64,000 nucleotides of DNA from Plotosus lineatus (GCA_024760905.1 CM045734.1:36403564-36467563), one strand, 5' to 3'; positions 23,501 through 33,858 are shown, numbered from the stretch's first letter. Translations and numbers: made by a program. Notes: generated by a model from the sequence alone, not told the origin.

Positions 23501-23874
23501 TGGTTTTTGCCCCCCCCCCCCCCCCCCCAGCGCTACAATAGAACGAACGTTTTCTCTGTCTCAGTGCAACGGTGTGGTACGGCAGCTGGACTACTGAGGA
23601 CAGAAAGGACCTGACCCGGGTGGTGAGAACAGCACAGGAGATCGTGGTTCTGTCGTCTATCAGTTCTGGACACAAGATATGCTGTCTTGGTCCAGAAGAA
23701 GGCCAGCCACATTGCAAAAGATCCCACCCACCTTGGACTGTTTGGACTGTTTTTCCACTTCCTTCCAAAAAGCTGTACAGAAACATTAAGACCAGCACAA
23801 CCAAACTCAAAAACAGCCCCCCCCCCCACCCCCACCCCCCCACACACACACACACGCACACGGCTGCATTTGAT
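20572..23874 (-). pseudogene. RTE-type LINE copy 2, nearly full length but decayed
   Basis: The element runs minus, from its 5' terminus AATGCAGCC (complement at 23,863-23,871) to the (CTT)n complement at 20,572. It is inserted in MITE copy D with a perfect 15-bp duplication, attatatacacatat (20,557-20,571 and 23,875-23,889). The predicted start Met is at 23,408. Endonuclease motifs (LNVGT, CVQETRWKG) are readable down to a break near 23,034, and GADFNG sits in the next segment. Frames then shift or stop near 22,860, 22,640, 22,335, 21,955, 21,345 and 21,035. A region between FNEV and SICEQQFDF has lost about 60 codons of RT. The C-terminus ends at a CGN-type triplet. An unrelated LINE tail interrupts its 5' leader. 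Confidence 0.88.
23504..23862 (+). mobile_element. Rex1/L2-like LINE 3' fragment inside RTE copy 2
   Basis: The core 23,529-23,817 is identical, base for base, to 27,111-27,399 in the Rex1/L2-like LINE. It encodes the last part of that LINE's protein (WYGSWTTEDRKDLTRVVRT region) and the start of its 3' region. It sits between a C-run (23,506-23,528) and a C-rich/(CA)n tract (23,817-23,862), within the G-rich leader of RTE copy 2. The copy lacks the TTTTCCCCAGGCGG segment that follows the shared block at 27,400. Confidence 0.85.
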
Positions 23875-23997
23875 ATTATATACACATATACGTATATGTC
23901 AGCAAGGGGGATTGGGAGGGTTGATCCTACTTCGCAGAATTCAGTCGTCGCGGGGGGATCTCTGTCCCACTTGATCACAGAAAGTGAGGGATACCTT
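23875..23997 (-). mobile_element. TIR element (MITE), copy D, right part
   Basis: This continues copy D after the RTE insertion: the duplicated attatatacacatat, then TACGTATATGTCAG, a CGTCGCGGGG block and the degraded terminus AAAGTGAGGGATACCTT. Together with 20,185-20,571 it makes a MITE of about 495 bp. Confidence 0.85.
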
Positions 23998-24228
23998 TCA
24001 AAACCAACAAAAAACCAAGTTTAATCATTCACATATTCATCCTGAGAAATAAAATAGGTTTAAAAGGTCAGCTCTGTATTCTCCAAGCCAAATGTGAACT
24101 GTGTAGGTAATGGTGTCTGTTTAGACTAGTCATTTAGAGCTGAGAATAAACACCATGTTCAGGTGAAAACTTTCATTGTAAACCCCACAGTTATGGAACA
24201 GCCTTTCAGTTAATATCCTGAACTCAGA

Positions 24229-24345
<117 letters not shown>

Positions 24346-25222
24346 TTTGTGTGGTCTGCTTGCTGAGATACACATGGTACTTCTGAAATTCTGATTGTCC
24401 TGCTCTTTGAATCCTATGATCGGTCCTGGTATACTACTATTGGTTGGTGTTCTCATCTTAGAATCCCCTCATTGTTTTCTGATGATGATCCACATGGACC
24501 TAAATATACACTCAGACACTGTAAAGATTAATATTCCTTGTTGGTGCTATAAAATATTTTACTAAAATGACTTAGAACTACAATCACAATTATATTTATA
24601 AGATAACAAGCAAGACTTCGTGTGGAACTGTCGTGAAGTTTCTGCTCCATAGTTTATATTTTTATCTGCTTCGTTGAGTCTGAATCATATCAAAAGGTTT
24701 CTTGCTCGTGTTGATTGAGGGAGTTTTCCTTCCATCGTCACTGCAGGCTTGCTCATTGGGATGAGTAGGGTTCGTTGAGAAATGATTAAATGCTTCACCA
24801 GATCTTTTGTACGATGTAAAGCTGCAATGTAAAGCTTTGTGACAGTGTCAGTTTTAAAAAGCATTACACAAATAAGTCTGAATTACATGGTAACAGAAGT
24901 AAATCACTCTGTCAATAAAAATTGAACAGAAACAAGAGAAACAAAGAAAGAAAACTAAAACGAGATTTTAAGGGTTTATTTTTCCATTTTGAAAAAGCAT
25001 GATGACAACACTGTCTGCTCCAAGCTGTGAATTTTAATTCAAGCATTATCCACTAGGAATAATGTTTTTTGTTTGTTTGTTTGTTTGTTTGTTTGTTTGT
25101 TTGTTTGTTTGTTTTTTAATATTTAAGATTGAAGGCCAATCAGATCATGCCTGACCCATGTAGTGTATACTAATATTCATTAAATTAATTTAAAAATTAA
25201 CTATAATTATAATCTCAAAAGT
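24346..25222. other. Unique sequence with (GTTT)n
   Basis: No gene is visible. A (GTTT)n microsatellite of about 11 units lies at 25,068-25,114. Confidence 0.6.
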
Positions 25223-25335
25223 CCATTATCTGAACCACTTATAATTTTAACTTCAACCTTATAAGGTTGTAGGGAAAGCTGGAACCAATCTCACCTGACC
25301 CGGCTTATCTAGAAGTCACTGTTATTCTGTAAGGT
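25223..25335 (-). mobile_element. SINE/L2-type tail fragment, old
   Basis: A degraded minus-oriented segment. The complement of a CATTATCTGAACCACTTAT block is followed by the complement of an AGGGAAAGCTGGAACCAATC block, which matches the end of L2-tailed fish repeats. It is too mutated to assign to a subfamily. Confidence 0.5.
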
Positions 25336-27422
25336 AGCCTTAACAATGTAGAACTGAAATCAGTTCTTCCCAAAATCCACAGATTCATCGACTTTCTGAC
25401 CAGAGAAAATAACACACTGGATCAAGTTTATTGCAACATCCCAGTACGCAACAAGGCTCTTGCAACTCCTCACTTGGGCACGCCAGACCATATCACAGTG
25501 AAGCTGATCCCAGCATATAAATCTCTGATCTACAGGACTAAACCAGAACCGTCCAGATCCGAACCGAGGAGATTTTATCAGCACTACAAGACTGCTTCAA
25601 GCACACAGATTAGGATGTGTTCAAACAGGGCCTTGATCTGGAGGAATACATGTCGCCTGTTCTGTCCTATGCTCATATCTGCACTGATCCTGTCCTGACC
25701 ACTATGTCCATCACAGCGTTTTCCAACCAGAAGCCATGGATGGACGGCATAGTGTGGCCCCTGCTTAACGCCCGGGATGCAGCCTTCAGAGCAGGTGACA
25801 GGTTGGCTTACAGCAGGGCACGGAAAGAACTGAAACATGGCATTCACTTGGCAAAACTCAGGTACAAACAGCATTTCAAAGAACAATTTACCAGTAACAA
25901 CCCACGCAACATGTGGAAAGGAATAAGAACCATCACAGACTAAAACATAGTGTCCAGCAGGTCAGCCATGACCCTACTCTGCCTGACACCCTGAACAGCT
26001 TCTTTGCACACTTCAAACCATCAAGCCAAAGGAAGACTGTATACCTTCACCTGCCAGAGAAGAACCAGCAGCGCCTCGTCCTGCAGTGGCATCAAGTGTG
26101 TTCTACCCTGAGGAAGATCAACATCAACAGTGCTGTAGGATCAGATAAGGTGTTGGGCCAGATCCTGAAATCACTCACTGACCAGCTGGCAGGTGTTTTT
26201 ATGGACATTTTCAACCTGTTCCTGCAGCTTGCTATGCATCCTATCAGCCTAATGTCCTCCATCATTGTGCCTGTGCCCAAAAATCAGCCACCACTGCCTC
26301 AATGACTATCAACCGGTTGTCCTGGCCCCGGTAATCAAGAAGTGCTTTGAGAGGATCCTCCTTAACTACATAAAGGGCACTATCCCTGCAAGGTTGGAAC
26401 GTGCTCAGTTGGCCTACAGAGAAAACCGCTCTATGGAGGATGCTGTCTCACACAGCAATGACTCAAATGGAGCACCTAAATGCTGATGTCAGGATGCTAT
26501 TTGTGGACTGCAGTTCATCTTTCAAAACTGTTCTCCTGGAGAAGCTGGTACTAAGGTTTTCGACTTGGGACTGTCAGTTACTTCATGTTACTGGATCAAG
26601 GACTTTCTCACTAACCGACCTCAGGTGGTAAGAAGAGGGAACTCTACATCATCCACCCTGATCATGAACACTGGAATACCACAGTTTTGTGTGCTCAGCC
26701 CAGTTCTCGTCAGTCTCTGTACACATGACTGTTCTGCCATTCACGCCACAAACACGTTTGTGAAGTTTACTGACGACACCACCGTGGTTGGCCTTATATC
26801 AGCCAATGATTAGATTGAGCATCTGATAAACTAGTGTTCAACTAATAACCTCATCCTGAACAACAGCAAGACCAAGGAGATCATAGTGGACTATAGGAGG
26901 ACCAGGAATACAGAGCACACTCTGCTTTGTATTCATGGGGAGGCAGTGGAGCACATGGACAGTATCACGTTCCTGGGCATCCATATTTTATCTGACCTAT
27001 CCTGGTCTGTCAACACCTCACACTTGTTGAAGAATGCCCAACAAAGGCTTTTCTTCCTCAGGAAGCTGAAACATACTGGACTCTCCTCTCAGCTGCTCAC
27101 GAACTTCTACAGCGCTACAATAGAACGAACGTTTTCTCTGTCTCAGTGCAACGGTGTGGTACGGCAGCTGGACTACTGAGGACAGAAAGGACCTGACCCG
27201 GGTGGTGAGAACAGCACAGGAGATCGTGGTTCTGTCGTCTATCAGTTCTGGACACAAGATATGCTGTCTTGGTCCAGAAGAAGGCCAGCCACATTGCAAA
27301 AGATCCCACCCACCTTGGACTGTTTGGACTGTTTTTCCACTTCCTTCCAAAAAGCTGTACAGAAACATTAAGACCAGCACAACCAAACTCAAAAACAGCT
27401 TTTCCCCAGGCGGTGAAAGCCA

Positions 27423-27424
27423 TA

Positions 27425-27455
<31 letters not shown>

Positions 27456-27534
27456 ACACACACATACACACACCCATATGGAACTCTCTTCTGACACATA
27501 CTCACTCACTCACTCACTCCTCACTCACACACAC

Positions 27535-27615
<81 letters not shown>

Positions 27616-27625
27616 AACACACACT
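27423..27625. repeat. (C)n/(CA)n and ACTC-rich microsatellites
   Basis: Inside the LINE 3' region: an 18-base C-run then about 14 CA units, an ACTC-rich patch near 27,502-27,520, and a second CA tract of about 47 units to 27,625. Confidence 0.95.
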
Positions 27626-27810
27626 CAAACATAGACATTTGTTCTTTGTAAAATGTCGTTGAGTCCACAAACTCTAAGACTGTATTGCACTGCCTCACTT
27701 TACCTTACTTGCATTCTAATTTATCCACTTTGAACATTTACATTCTAGTCTGTCCATCTTGGCGACTGTTTATTTATGTATTTATTCCATTTCACAACAC
27801 CTCAATGTAC

Positions 27811-27814
<4 letters not shown>

Positions 27815-27882
<68 letters not shown>
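27815..27882. repeat. (TA)n microsatellite
   Basis: About 33 TA units within the LINE 3' region. Confidence 0.95.
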
Positions 27883-27883
<1 letters not shown>

Positions 27884-28111
27884 ATATCAATTTTCATTTA
27901 TCTCATCAATAAGCACAGAGTTTATATTTATATTTTATACTTTTACTTAAAGTTTAGTGTACAGAATAACGTGTGTTCATATTGTGCTCTCGGCAGCGTT
28001 AATTGCAGGCTATTGTCTTGTTTGCACCTTTTAATGCTGAGAAACTCGCATAAAATTATCTTATATGTGAATATCGTGACAATAAAGACTCTTAATTCTG
28101 TTGAATTTTGA

Positions 28112-28263
28112 ATCTCACATTGTTCAAAACATGGGGCATACCATGAACAGGCCATCAGTCTACTGTAGGGCCAATGCAGACATGAACAATGACTCACCCA
28201 CATTTACACCTGTTGCAGTAAATGTGAGTATGGGCAAACAGACATGGCATTAAGGTGCACTTT
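28112..28263. other. Unique spacer
   Basis: No feature is recognised between the Rex1/L2-like LINE end and the next SINE. Confidence 0.5.
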
Positions 28264-28601
28264 CATTCATTTTCTGTAACCGCTTAATCCTAATTAGGGT
28301 TGAAGGGAGGCTGGCACCTATCCCAGCCGAGTCTGGACGAGGGCAGGGTACACCCTGGACAGCTTGCCAGGCCATCGCAGGGCAGAAACATGCTGATGGC
28401 TATGCAGCTACTCTTGTCGAAAGTCAGCAATGGTTCTTTTACATCCTCTCACAATATAGACAGTGAGAGACATGGCCAGCCTTTGATAACCCAGTTAGCT
28501 GCACTGAGGGGGACCCTGACAACCCGTTGAGAGTGGGGCTTTAACCCCCAAATTTAGGATCAGTGATACAGCGCCTTTGCCACCAGGCCAACCCTGCCCT
28601 T
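28264..28601 (-). mobile_element. tRNA-headed SINE with L2-type tail
   Basis: A minus-oriented copy with an intact body. The tail is at 28,264-28,310 (complement of AACCGCTTAATCCTAATTAG) and the head near 28,601. Flanks aaggtgcacttt (left) and acggtgtacttc (right) look like a ~12-bp target duplication with three mismatches. The B box is mutated (GTTAAAGCCCC form). Confidence 0.85.
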
Positions 28602-28721
28602 ACGGTGTACTTCAAAGGTCAAAATTAGTAAAAATATAATTATTTTTCACTTGTAAATTTACACGCAGAGGGGAAATACTCCTCAACTGTCTTGCACAGG
28701 CACACTTTTATTTACATATAC

Positions 28722-28838
28722 AGTAATCCTCCTTATTTTGCGGTTAATGGGGACCACCACCACCCCCCACCCCCCTGGCGAAATGTGAAAAACCACGAAA
28801 TGACTTCTGCAACTTCTTAAGGACACCTACCCACCTAT
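28722..28838 (-). mobile_element. pogo/Tigger-like transposon remnant, terminal part
   Basis: It starts ACAGTAATCCTCCTTATTTT followed by GCGGTTAATGGGGACC, with TA on the outer side. The C-rich patch and GGCGAAATGTGAAAAACC follow. The layout (CAGTAATCC end, GCGGTTAAT, a GCGAAAT echo) is that of pogo/Tigger-type termini. The element is interrupted at 28,838 by RTE copy 3 and continues at 32,025. Confidence 0.55.
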
Positions 28839-28856
28839 ATGTTATATAAAATGTAT

Positions 28857-31800
28857 CTTCTTCTTTTCCTTTCGGCTGTTCCCTTCAGGGGTCGCCACAG
28901 CAAATGATCTGCCTCCATCTCTCCCTATCCTCTGCATCTTCTACTCTTACTCCAACGACCTTCATGTCCGCCTTCACCGCATCCATAAATCTTCTCTTTG
29001 GTCTTCCTCTGGGCCTTTTGCCTGGTAGTTCCAACCTCAGCATCCTACGACCAATATACTCACTATCCCTCCTCTGTACATGTCCAAACCATCTCAATCT
29101 AGCCTCTCTGACTTTGTCTCCAAAACATCTAACATGTGCTGTCCCTCTGATGTACTCATTTCTGATCCTATCCATCCTCGTTACTCCCAAAGAGAACCTC
29201 AACATTTTCATCTCTGCTACCTCCAACTCTGACTCCTGTCTTTTCCCCAGGGCCACTGTCTCTAAACCATACAACATTGCTGGCCTCATCACCGTCTTGT
29301 ACACTTTTCCCTTCATTCTTGCCGATACTCTCCTATCACACATCACACCGGACACTTTTCTCCATCCATTCCAACCTGCCTGAACGCGCTTCTTCACCTC
29401 TTTTCCACACTCTCCATTGCTCTGGATTGTTGAGCCCAAGTACTTAAAATCCTCCACCTTCTTTATCTCTGCCCCCTGTAACCTCAAAGTTCCTCTTGGG
29501 TCCTTGTCGTTCACACACATGTATTCTGTCTTACTAAGACTAACCTTCAATCCTCTCCTTTCCAGGGCATATCTCCACCTCTCTAGATTTTCCTCCACTT
29601 GGTGTCTGCTCTCACTACAGATCACGATGTCATCTGCAAACATCATAGTCCATGGAGATTCTTGTCTAACCCCGTCTGTCAGCCTGTCCATCACCATAGC
29701 AAACAAGAAGGGGCTGAGAGCTGACCCTTGATGCAGTCCCACCTCCACCTTGAACTCTTCTGTCACACCGACAGCACACCTCACCACTGTCTTACATCTC
29801 TCATACATGTCCTGCACCACTCTAACATACTTCTCTGTCACTCCAGACTTCCTCATACAATACCACAGTTCTTCTCTCGGCGCCCTGTCATATGCTTTCT
29901 CCAGATCCACAAAGGCACAATGCAGCTCCTTCTGACCTTCTCTGTACTTCTCTATTAACATCCTCAAAGCAAACACTGCATCCGTGGTGCTCTTTCTTGG
30001 CATGAAACCAAACTGTTGCTCACAAATGCTGACCTCTGCCCTTAGTCTTGCTTCCACTATTCTTTCCCATAGCTTCATTGTATGGCTCATCAACTTTATC
30101 GCTCTGTAGTTGCCAGAACTCTGTACATCTCCCTTGTTCTTAAAAATGGGCACAAGCACACTTCTCCTCCATTCCTCTGGCATCTGCTCACTTTCTAAGA
30201 CCTTGTTGAATATTCTTGTCAGAAAATCTACTGCTACCTCCCCTAGACACTTCCATACCTCAACTGGTATGTCATCAGGGCCAACTGCCTTTCCACTCTT
30301 CATCCTCGTCAATGCCCTCCTCACTTCTCCCTTACTAATCTTTGCTACTTCCTGCTCCTCAACGGTCACCCCTTCTACTCTTTTTTCTCTCTCATTTTCC
30401 TCATACATCAGCTCTTCAAAGTACTCTTTCCATCTTCCCAGCACACTTCTGTCATCAGTCAATACATTTCCCTCTGTGTCCTTTATCACTCTAACTTGCT
30501 GCACGTCTTTCCCATCTCTATTTCTCTGCTGTGCTAACCTGCATAAATCATTTTCTCCCTCCTTACTGTCCAACCTATCATACAAGTCATCATACGCCCT
30601 CTGTTTGGCCTTTGACACCGCTACCTTCGCCTTACGCTGTGTCTCCCTGTACTCCTGTTTACTCTCTTCGGTCCTCTCAATGTCCCACTTCTTCTTGGCT
30701 AACCTCTTCTTTTGTACACACTCCTGCACTTCCTCATTCCACCACCAAGTTTCCTTATCTACTTTCCTTCCAGAGGACACACCAAGTACTCTCCTACCGG
30801 TCTCCCTGATCACATTGGCTGTGGTTGTCCAGTCATCTGGAAGCACTTCCTGACGACCCAAAGCCTGTTTCAACTCCTCCTTGAAGACAACACGACACTC
30901 TTCCTTTTTCAGCTTCCACCACTTTGTCTTCTGCTCTGCCTTTGCCTTTTTCACCTTTCTCACCATCAGTGTCATCCTGCACACCACCATCATATGCTGT
31001 TTGGCAACACTCTCACCCACTACTACTTTGCAGTCACTGACTTCCTTCAAATTACATCGCCTACACAAGATGTAGTCTACCTGTGTGCTCTCACCTCCGC
31101 TTTCATAAGTCACCCTATGCTTCTGTTTCTTCTTGAAGAAAGTATTCACCACAGCCATTTCCATCCTTTTTGCAAAATCGATCAACATCTGTCCTTCTGT
31201 GTTCCTGTCCTGGATACCAAACCTGCCCATCACTTCCTCGTCCCCTCTGTTGCCTGCACCAACATGTCCATTGAAGTCTGCTCCAATGACCACTCTTTCA
31301 CCTCTGGGGGTACTCTGCATCACTTCATCTAACTCACTCCAGAATATCTCCTTCTCTTCTAGCTTACATCCTGCCTGTGGGGCATAAGCACTAACAACAT
31401 TGACCATCACGCTTTCAATTTCTAACTTGAGACTCATCACTCTGTCTGACACTCTTTTCACTTGTAGAACATTCCTGACAAACCCCTCCTTCAAGATGAC
31501 TCCTACTCCATTTCTCTTCCCATCCACACCATTATAAAACAGTTTAAACCCTGCTCCTAAGCTTCTAGCCTTTCTACCTTTCCACCTTGTCTCCTGAACA
31601 CACAGTATGTCCACCTTCCTCCTCTGCATCATGTCAGCCAGCTCCCTATCTTTTCCTTGCATAGTTCCAACATTCAAAGTCCCTACTCTCAGTCCTAGGC
31701 TCACGCATTTCCTCTTCTCTATCTGCCTACGGACACGCCTCCCGCCTCTCCTTCGACGTCTTCGACCAACAGTCGTCCAATTTCGATCAGCACCCTGTTG

Positions 31801-32005
31801 GTTGACAGCACTGATGGCGGTCATTGTTAACCCGGGCCTCGACCGATCCGGTATGAATTCTGTATTGATCATTTGCATTTTTAAATGTGGCAGAAGTTTT
31901 ACGCCGGATGCCCTTCCTGTCGCAACCCTCTGCATTTATCCGGGCTTGGGACCGGCATAAGGGGGCGAGACACTGGTTAGTGTCCCCCCCGCCTCATGGC
32001 TGCAT
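28857..32005 (-). mobile_element. RTE-type LINE copy 3, full length
   Basis: This 3.15-kb element runs from the 5' terminus AATGCAGCCATGAGG (complement at 32,005) to a short (GAA)n tail at 28,857. A perfect 19-bp direct repeat, tatgttatataaaatgtat, flanks it at 28,838-28,856 and 32,006-32,024, which fixes both ends. The leader is about 127 bp. The 3' untranslated region is only some 28 bp (GGGAACAGCCGAAAGGAAAA type), followed by the trinucleotide repeat. One ORF, a very short 3' region and a microsatellite terminus are RTE hallmarks. Confidence 0.93.
28885..31878 (-). CDS. RTE retrotransposon protein: APE endonuclease + reverse transcriptase, intact ORF
   Basis: A single uninterrupted frame encodes the enzyme that nicks target DNA and copies the element RNA into the nick. 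I start it at the Met at 31,878 (997 residues), because the same Met precedes the PDRS block in copies 1, 2 and 4. The frame is open further upstream to 31,935, but that part is not frame-conserved between copies. In order: a basic Arg-rich segment (~37-51); APE endonuclease motifs LNVGT (68), QETRWKG (95), SAYAP (163), GADFNGHVG (199), VDYILCRR (267) and a terminal His (295); a Trp/Lys-rich linker; RT motifs LVPIFKNKGD (~575), FVDLEKAYD (656), LHQGSALSP (716), FADD (747-750) and KYLGS (~812); and a C-terminal LRWFGHVQRR (928) and PRGRPKRR (~955) region. All catalytic positions that I can identify are present, so this copy could be functional. Whether it is transcribed cannot be seen. Confidence 0.93.
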   Translation of the reverse strand: MQMINTEFIPDRSRPGLTMTAISAVNQQGADRNWTTVGRRRRRRGGRRVRRQIEKRKCVSLGLRVGTLNVGTMQGKDRELADMMQRRKVDILCVQETRWKGRKARSLGAGFKLFYNGVDGKRNGVGVILKEGFVRNVLQVKRVSDRVMSLKLEIESVMVNVVSAYAPQAGCKLEEKEIFWSELDEVMQSTPRGERVVIGADFNGHVGAGNRGDEEVMGRFGIQDRNTEGQMLIDFAKRMEMAVVNTFFKKKQKHRVTYESGGESTQVDYILCRRCNLKEVSDCKVVVGESVAKQHMMVVCRMTLMVRKVKKAKAEQKTKWWKLKKEECRVVFKEELKQALGRQEVLPDDWTTTANVIRETGRRVLGVSSGRKVDKETWWWNEEVQECVQKKRLAKKKWDIERTEESKQEYRETQRKAKVAVSKAKQRAYDDLYDRLDSKEGENDLCRLAQQRNRDGKDVQQVRVIKDTEGNVLTDDRSVLGRWKEYFEELMYEENEREKRVEGVTVEEQEVAKISKGEVRRALTRMKSGKAVGPDDIPVEVWKCLGEVAVDFLTRIFNKVLESEQMPEEWRRSVLVPIFKNKGDVQSSGNYRAIKLMSHTMKLWERIVEARLRAEVSICEQQFGFMPRKSTTDAVFALRMLIEKYREGQKELHCAFVDLEKAYDRAPREELWYCMRKSGVTEKYVRVVQDMYERCKTVVRCAVGVTEEFKVEVGLHQGSALSPFLFAMVMDRLTDGVRQESPWTMMFADDIVICSESRHQVEENLERWRYALERRGLKVSLSKTEYMCVNDKDPRGTLRLQGAEIKKVEDFKYLGSTIQSNGECGKEVKKRVQAGWNGWRKVSGVMCDRRVSARMKGKVYKTVMRPAMLYGLETVALGKRQESELEVAEMKMLRFSLGVTRMDRIRNEYIRGTAHVRCFGDKVREARLRWFGHVQRRDSEYIGRRMLRLELPGKRPRGRPKRRFMDAVKADMKVVGVRVEDAEDRERWRQIICCGDP

Positions 32006-32024
32006 TATGTTATATAAAATGTAT

Positions 32025-32836
32025 ATAGAATTTAATTTTAAAGTGTTCTCTGCATGTTAATGGAATACAAGCATTGTGTATTAATATATAAATAAATTAT
32101 ACACGTTATAATGACAATAAATATATATAAATACTGTATAACAAACCCTATAAATAACAAATCCACAGCCACATCAAGGAGGAGAATCACTGGGGGCACT
32201 GGTGCTTGATTGGGGCTCGTCAGCACCTCCAGAGCCTTTGCATTTCAGTAGTACGTATCATGTTAGTGTCCAAACTCACATTATTTTTATGGCAGTCCGT
32301 AATGCACAACGATAAGGCATTTTCCATTCTCACAATGGCCTTATTGCGCTGTTACTGTTATGGTATGTGCTAGTTGGCGGTGATTAACTCTTCTCTCTCT
32401 CTCCGCATACACTGGTGCGGGGCGTGGCTGTTACCCGCAGGCAAAATCCAGAGAGCGCACCTGAATTCACTTAGCCATCAGCGCGCGAGAGGAGCTCCGT
32501 GCTCGACACTCTCCCAGTGATTTTGTTTTTTGAGTTTTTCTCTCACCACTGTGGTGAACACGATTTTCCCACACCCCAGTGCTTCCCTTTAGCTCAATGA
32601 AAGTCTTTGTTTCATCGTACTTGGTCTCCTGCATCTTTGGGTCAGACTGATATGCGTATTTTCTCTTCCTACTTCTTAATGCAGTGCACAATCGACTCAT
32701 TAATGTTGTAATGGCAAGCCACAGACGCAAACCTTCACCCTTCTTTTAATAAATCTAGAAGCTTAACTTTCTCACTAACTGTCATCATTTTCCTTTTATT
32801 TTTCGGTTCACTATATGATCTTCCTGTGTATGTATA
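32025..32836 (-). mobile_element. pogo/Tigger-like remnant, internal part
   Basis: This continues the element cut by RTE copy 3. It is AT-rich near the junction, then contains a GC-rich segment (32,400-32,520) and a transposase N-terminal relic at 32,654-32,807. The outer end is not visible because a MITE starts at 32,837. The GC-rich segment is not recognised, so part of this interval may be unrelated host DNA. Confidence 0.45.
32654..32807 (-). pseudogene. pogo/Tigger-type transposase N-terminus, decayed
   Basis: The minus-strand frame reads NKRKMMTVSEKVKLLDLLKE, stop, then ASVACHYNINESIVHCIKK, stop, EEKIR. This is the CENP-B-like N-terminal helix-turn-helix that pogo/Tigger transposases use to bind their ends: a KRK start, an EKVKLLDLL helix, then an xHYNINES recognition helix and an IKKxEEKIR end. 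Two in-frame stops kill it. The rest of the transposase (DDE domain) is absent. A second relic of the same domain lies at 60,288-60,447. Confidence 0.75.
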
Positions 32837-33366
32837 CAGGGATCCCTCTCTACTTCATGCTTCAATTCATGCGGCTTCAGTGCATCGCGTTTGTTTTTTT
32901 TTAAATAATAATAAATATTCATCGAATTAAAAAATAAGGAAATTAAGGAAGAATATGGGGGAAAACTTAAGGAAAATTCCACAAAAACAGGGCCAATTAT
33001 ACAACAACAACAAAAACAACCGAAACCAACACTAAACAAAAAACAACCCAAAATCTCCCATCAAAACTACTTGCATTGTTGCACTGTGTGTGCATGCTCA
33101 TCTGTGCATGTCTGCGTGCATGTATGTCATCTTCTTCTCATGCAATACCATCTGTATGTGTGTGTATTTAGATTTTATTTACATCTTATGTTATTTTTTT
33201 AATGTTTAATTGTTGTTATAAGCATTTATAGCATTGAATTGTATTTATTGATAGCTACACATATATGTGTATGCATAGATCAGTCGGGAGGGGGGATCGT
33301 ACTTCTCAGATTTCGATGGTCCCTTGGGGATCTCGATCCCAATTAACCATGGAATGTGAGAGATCC

Positions 33367-33369
<3 letters not shown>
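32837..33369 (-). mobile_element. TIR element (MITE), CAGGGATCCCTC family
   Basis: Minus-oriented copy with both ends kept: CAGGGATCCCTCTCTACTTC at the left and GTGAGAGATCCCTG at the right, flanked by TA on both sides. It has the usual interior blocks and is 533 bp long. It lies directly against the pogo-like remnant. Confidence 0.87.

Positions 33370-33402
<33 letters not shown>
33370..33402. repeat. (TA)n split by a SINE
   Basis: About 16 TA units. The tract resumes at 33,818-33,833 on the other side of the SINE, so the SINE inserted into a TA microsatellite. The right-hand part runs on into (TG)n to 33,858. Confidence 0.9.
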
Positions 33403-33404
<2 letters not shown>

Positions 33405-33817
33405 TATGGTAGGCCTCCGTCAGTCCCGAAGGACTATGGCTGCGCTCTGGCTGGTATCCCGGCTGGTGATACTCCCCAGGGCGCAGAGCCCGGGTAGGGA
33501 GTAATGAGGGACAGGCTGCTACCCAAGCAGCAAGTCCCCCGTCTCGGCGCCACCGGAAGGATCCAATGGAAGGGCAAGTGCCGATACGACTGGGTTCCAG
33601 TGCCGCTGCAGGAGAGAATCTACGGTCAATTTAGAACGGCCAATTAACCTACAGTGCACATCTTTGGACTGCGGGAGGAAACCGGAGCACTCGGAGGAAA
33701 CCCGCACAAGCACGGGGAGAACATGCAAACTCCACACAGAAACGCCCAGGCCGGGAATCGAACCCAGGCCTTCTTGCTGTGAGGCGGACGTGCTAACCAC
33801 TACGCCACCGTGCCGCC
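33403..33817 (-). mobile_element. SINE with GGCGGCACGGTGG head and GC-rich tail
   Basis: In the minus orientation the tRNA-like head is GGCGGCACGGTGGCGTAGTG, with a B box GGTTCGATTCCC near 33,755. The usual fish block with TGTGTGGAGTTTGCATGTTC and CTCCGGTTTCCTCCC follows. From about 33,600 to 33,403 the sequence changes to an unusual GC-rich tail (GTGGCGCCGAGACGGGGGAC; CTCATTACTCCCTACCCGGG; CTTCGGGACTGACGGAGGCC) that no other SINE here has. The copy is well preserved and sits inside a (TA)n tract, so it is probably young. Confidence 0.8.
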
Positions 33818-33857
<40 letters not shown>

Positions 33858-33858
33858 A

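Larger units (their letters stand above)
25350..28111 (+). pseudogene. Rex1/L2-like non-LTR retrotransposon, decayed
   Basis: A 5'-truncated LINE distinct from the RTE and jockey-like families. It starts in the end of an endonuclease domain (FLTRENNTLDQVYCNIPV, then GTPDHITVKLIPAYKS, where the usual SDH is PDH). The pre-RT region follows ([22 protein letters not shown]). RT motifs are [20 protein letters not shown] (~26,300), RAQLAYRENRSMEDAVS, MLFVDCSSSF, FTDDTTVVGLIS (~26,780; both catalytic Asp kept) and FLGIHILSDLSWS. At least six frameshifts or stops interrupt it. The 3' region carries a C-run, (CA)n and (TA)n tracts and ends near GACAATAAAGACTCTTAATT and GAATTTTGAATC. That ending, similar to 37,215-37,275, is typical of this group as I remember it. 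Confidence 0.82.

Noticed and set aside
25584..25886. Minus-strand frame opposite the Rex1/L2-like LINE
   Set aside because: The plus strand carries recognisable LINE motifs throughout; the antisense frame is incidental.
28904..31960. Ser/Thr/Pro/Leu-rich open frames antisense to the RTE copies (also 20.6-22.7 kb and 34.6-37.4 kb)
   Set aside because: They mirror the Glu/Lys/Arg-rich RTE coding frame on the other strand and have no motifs of their own.
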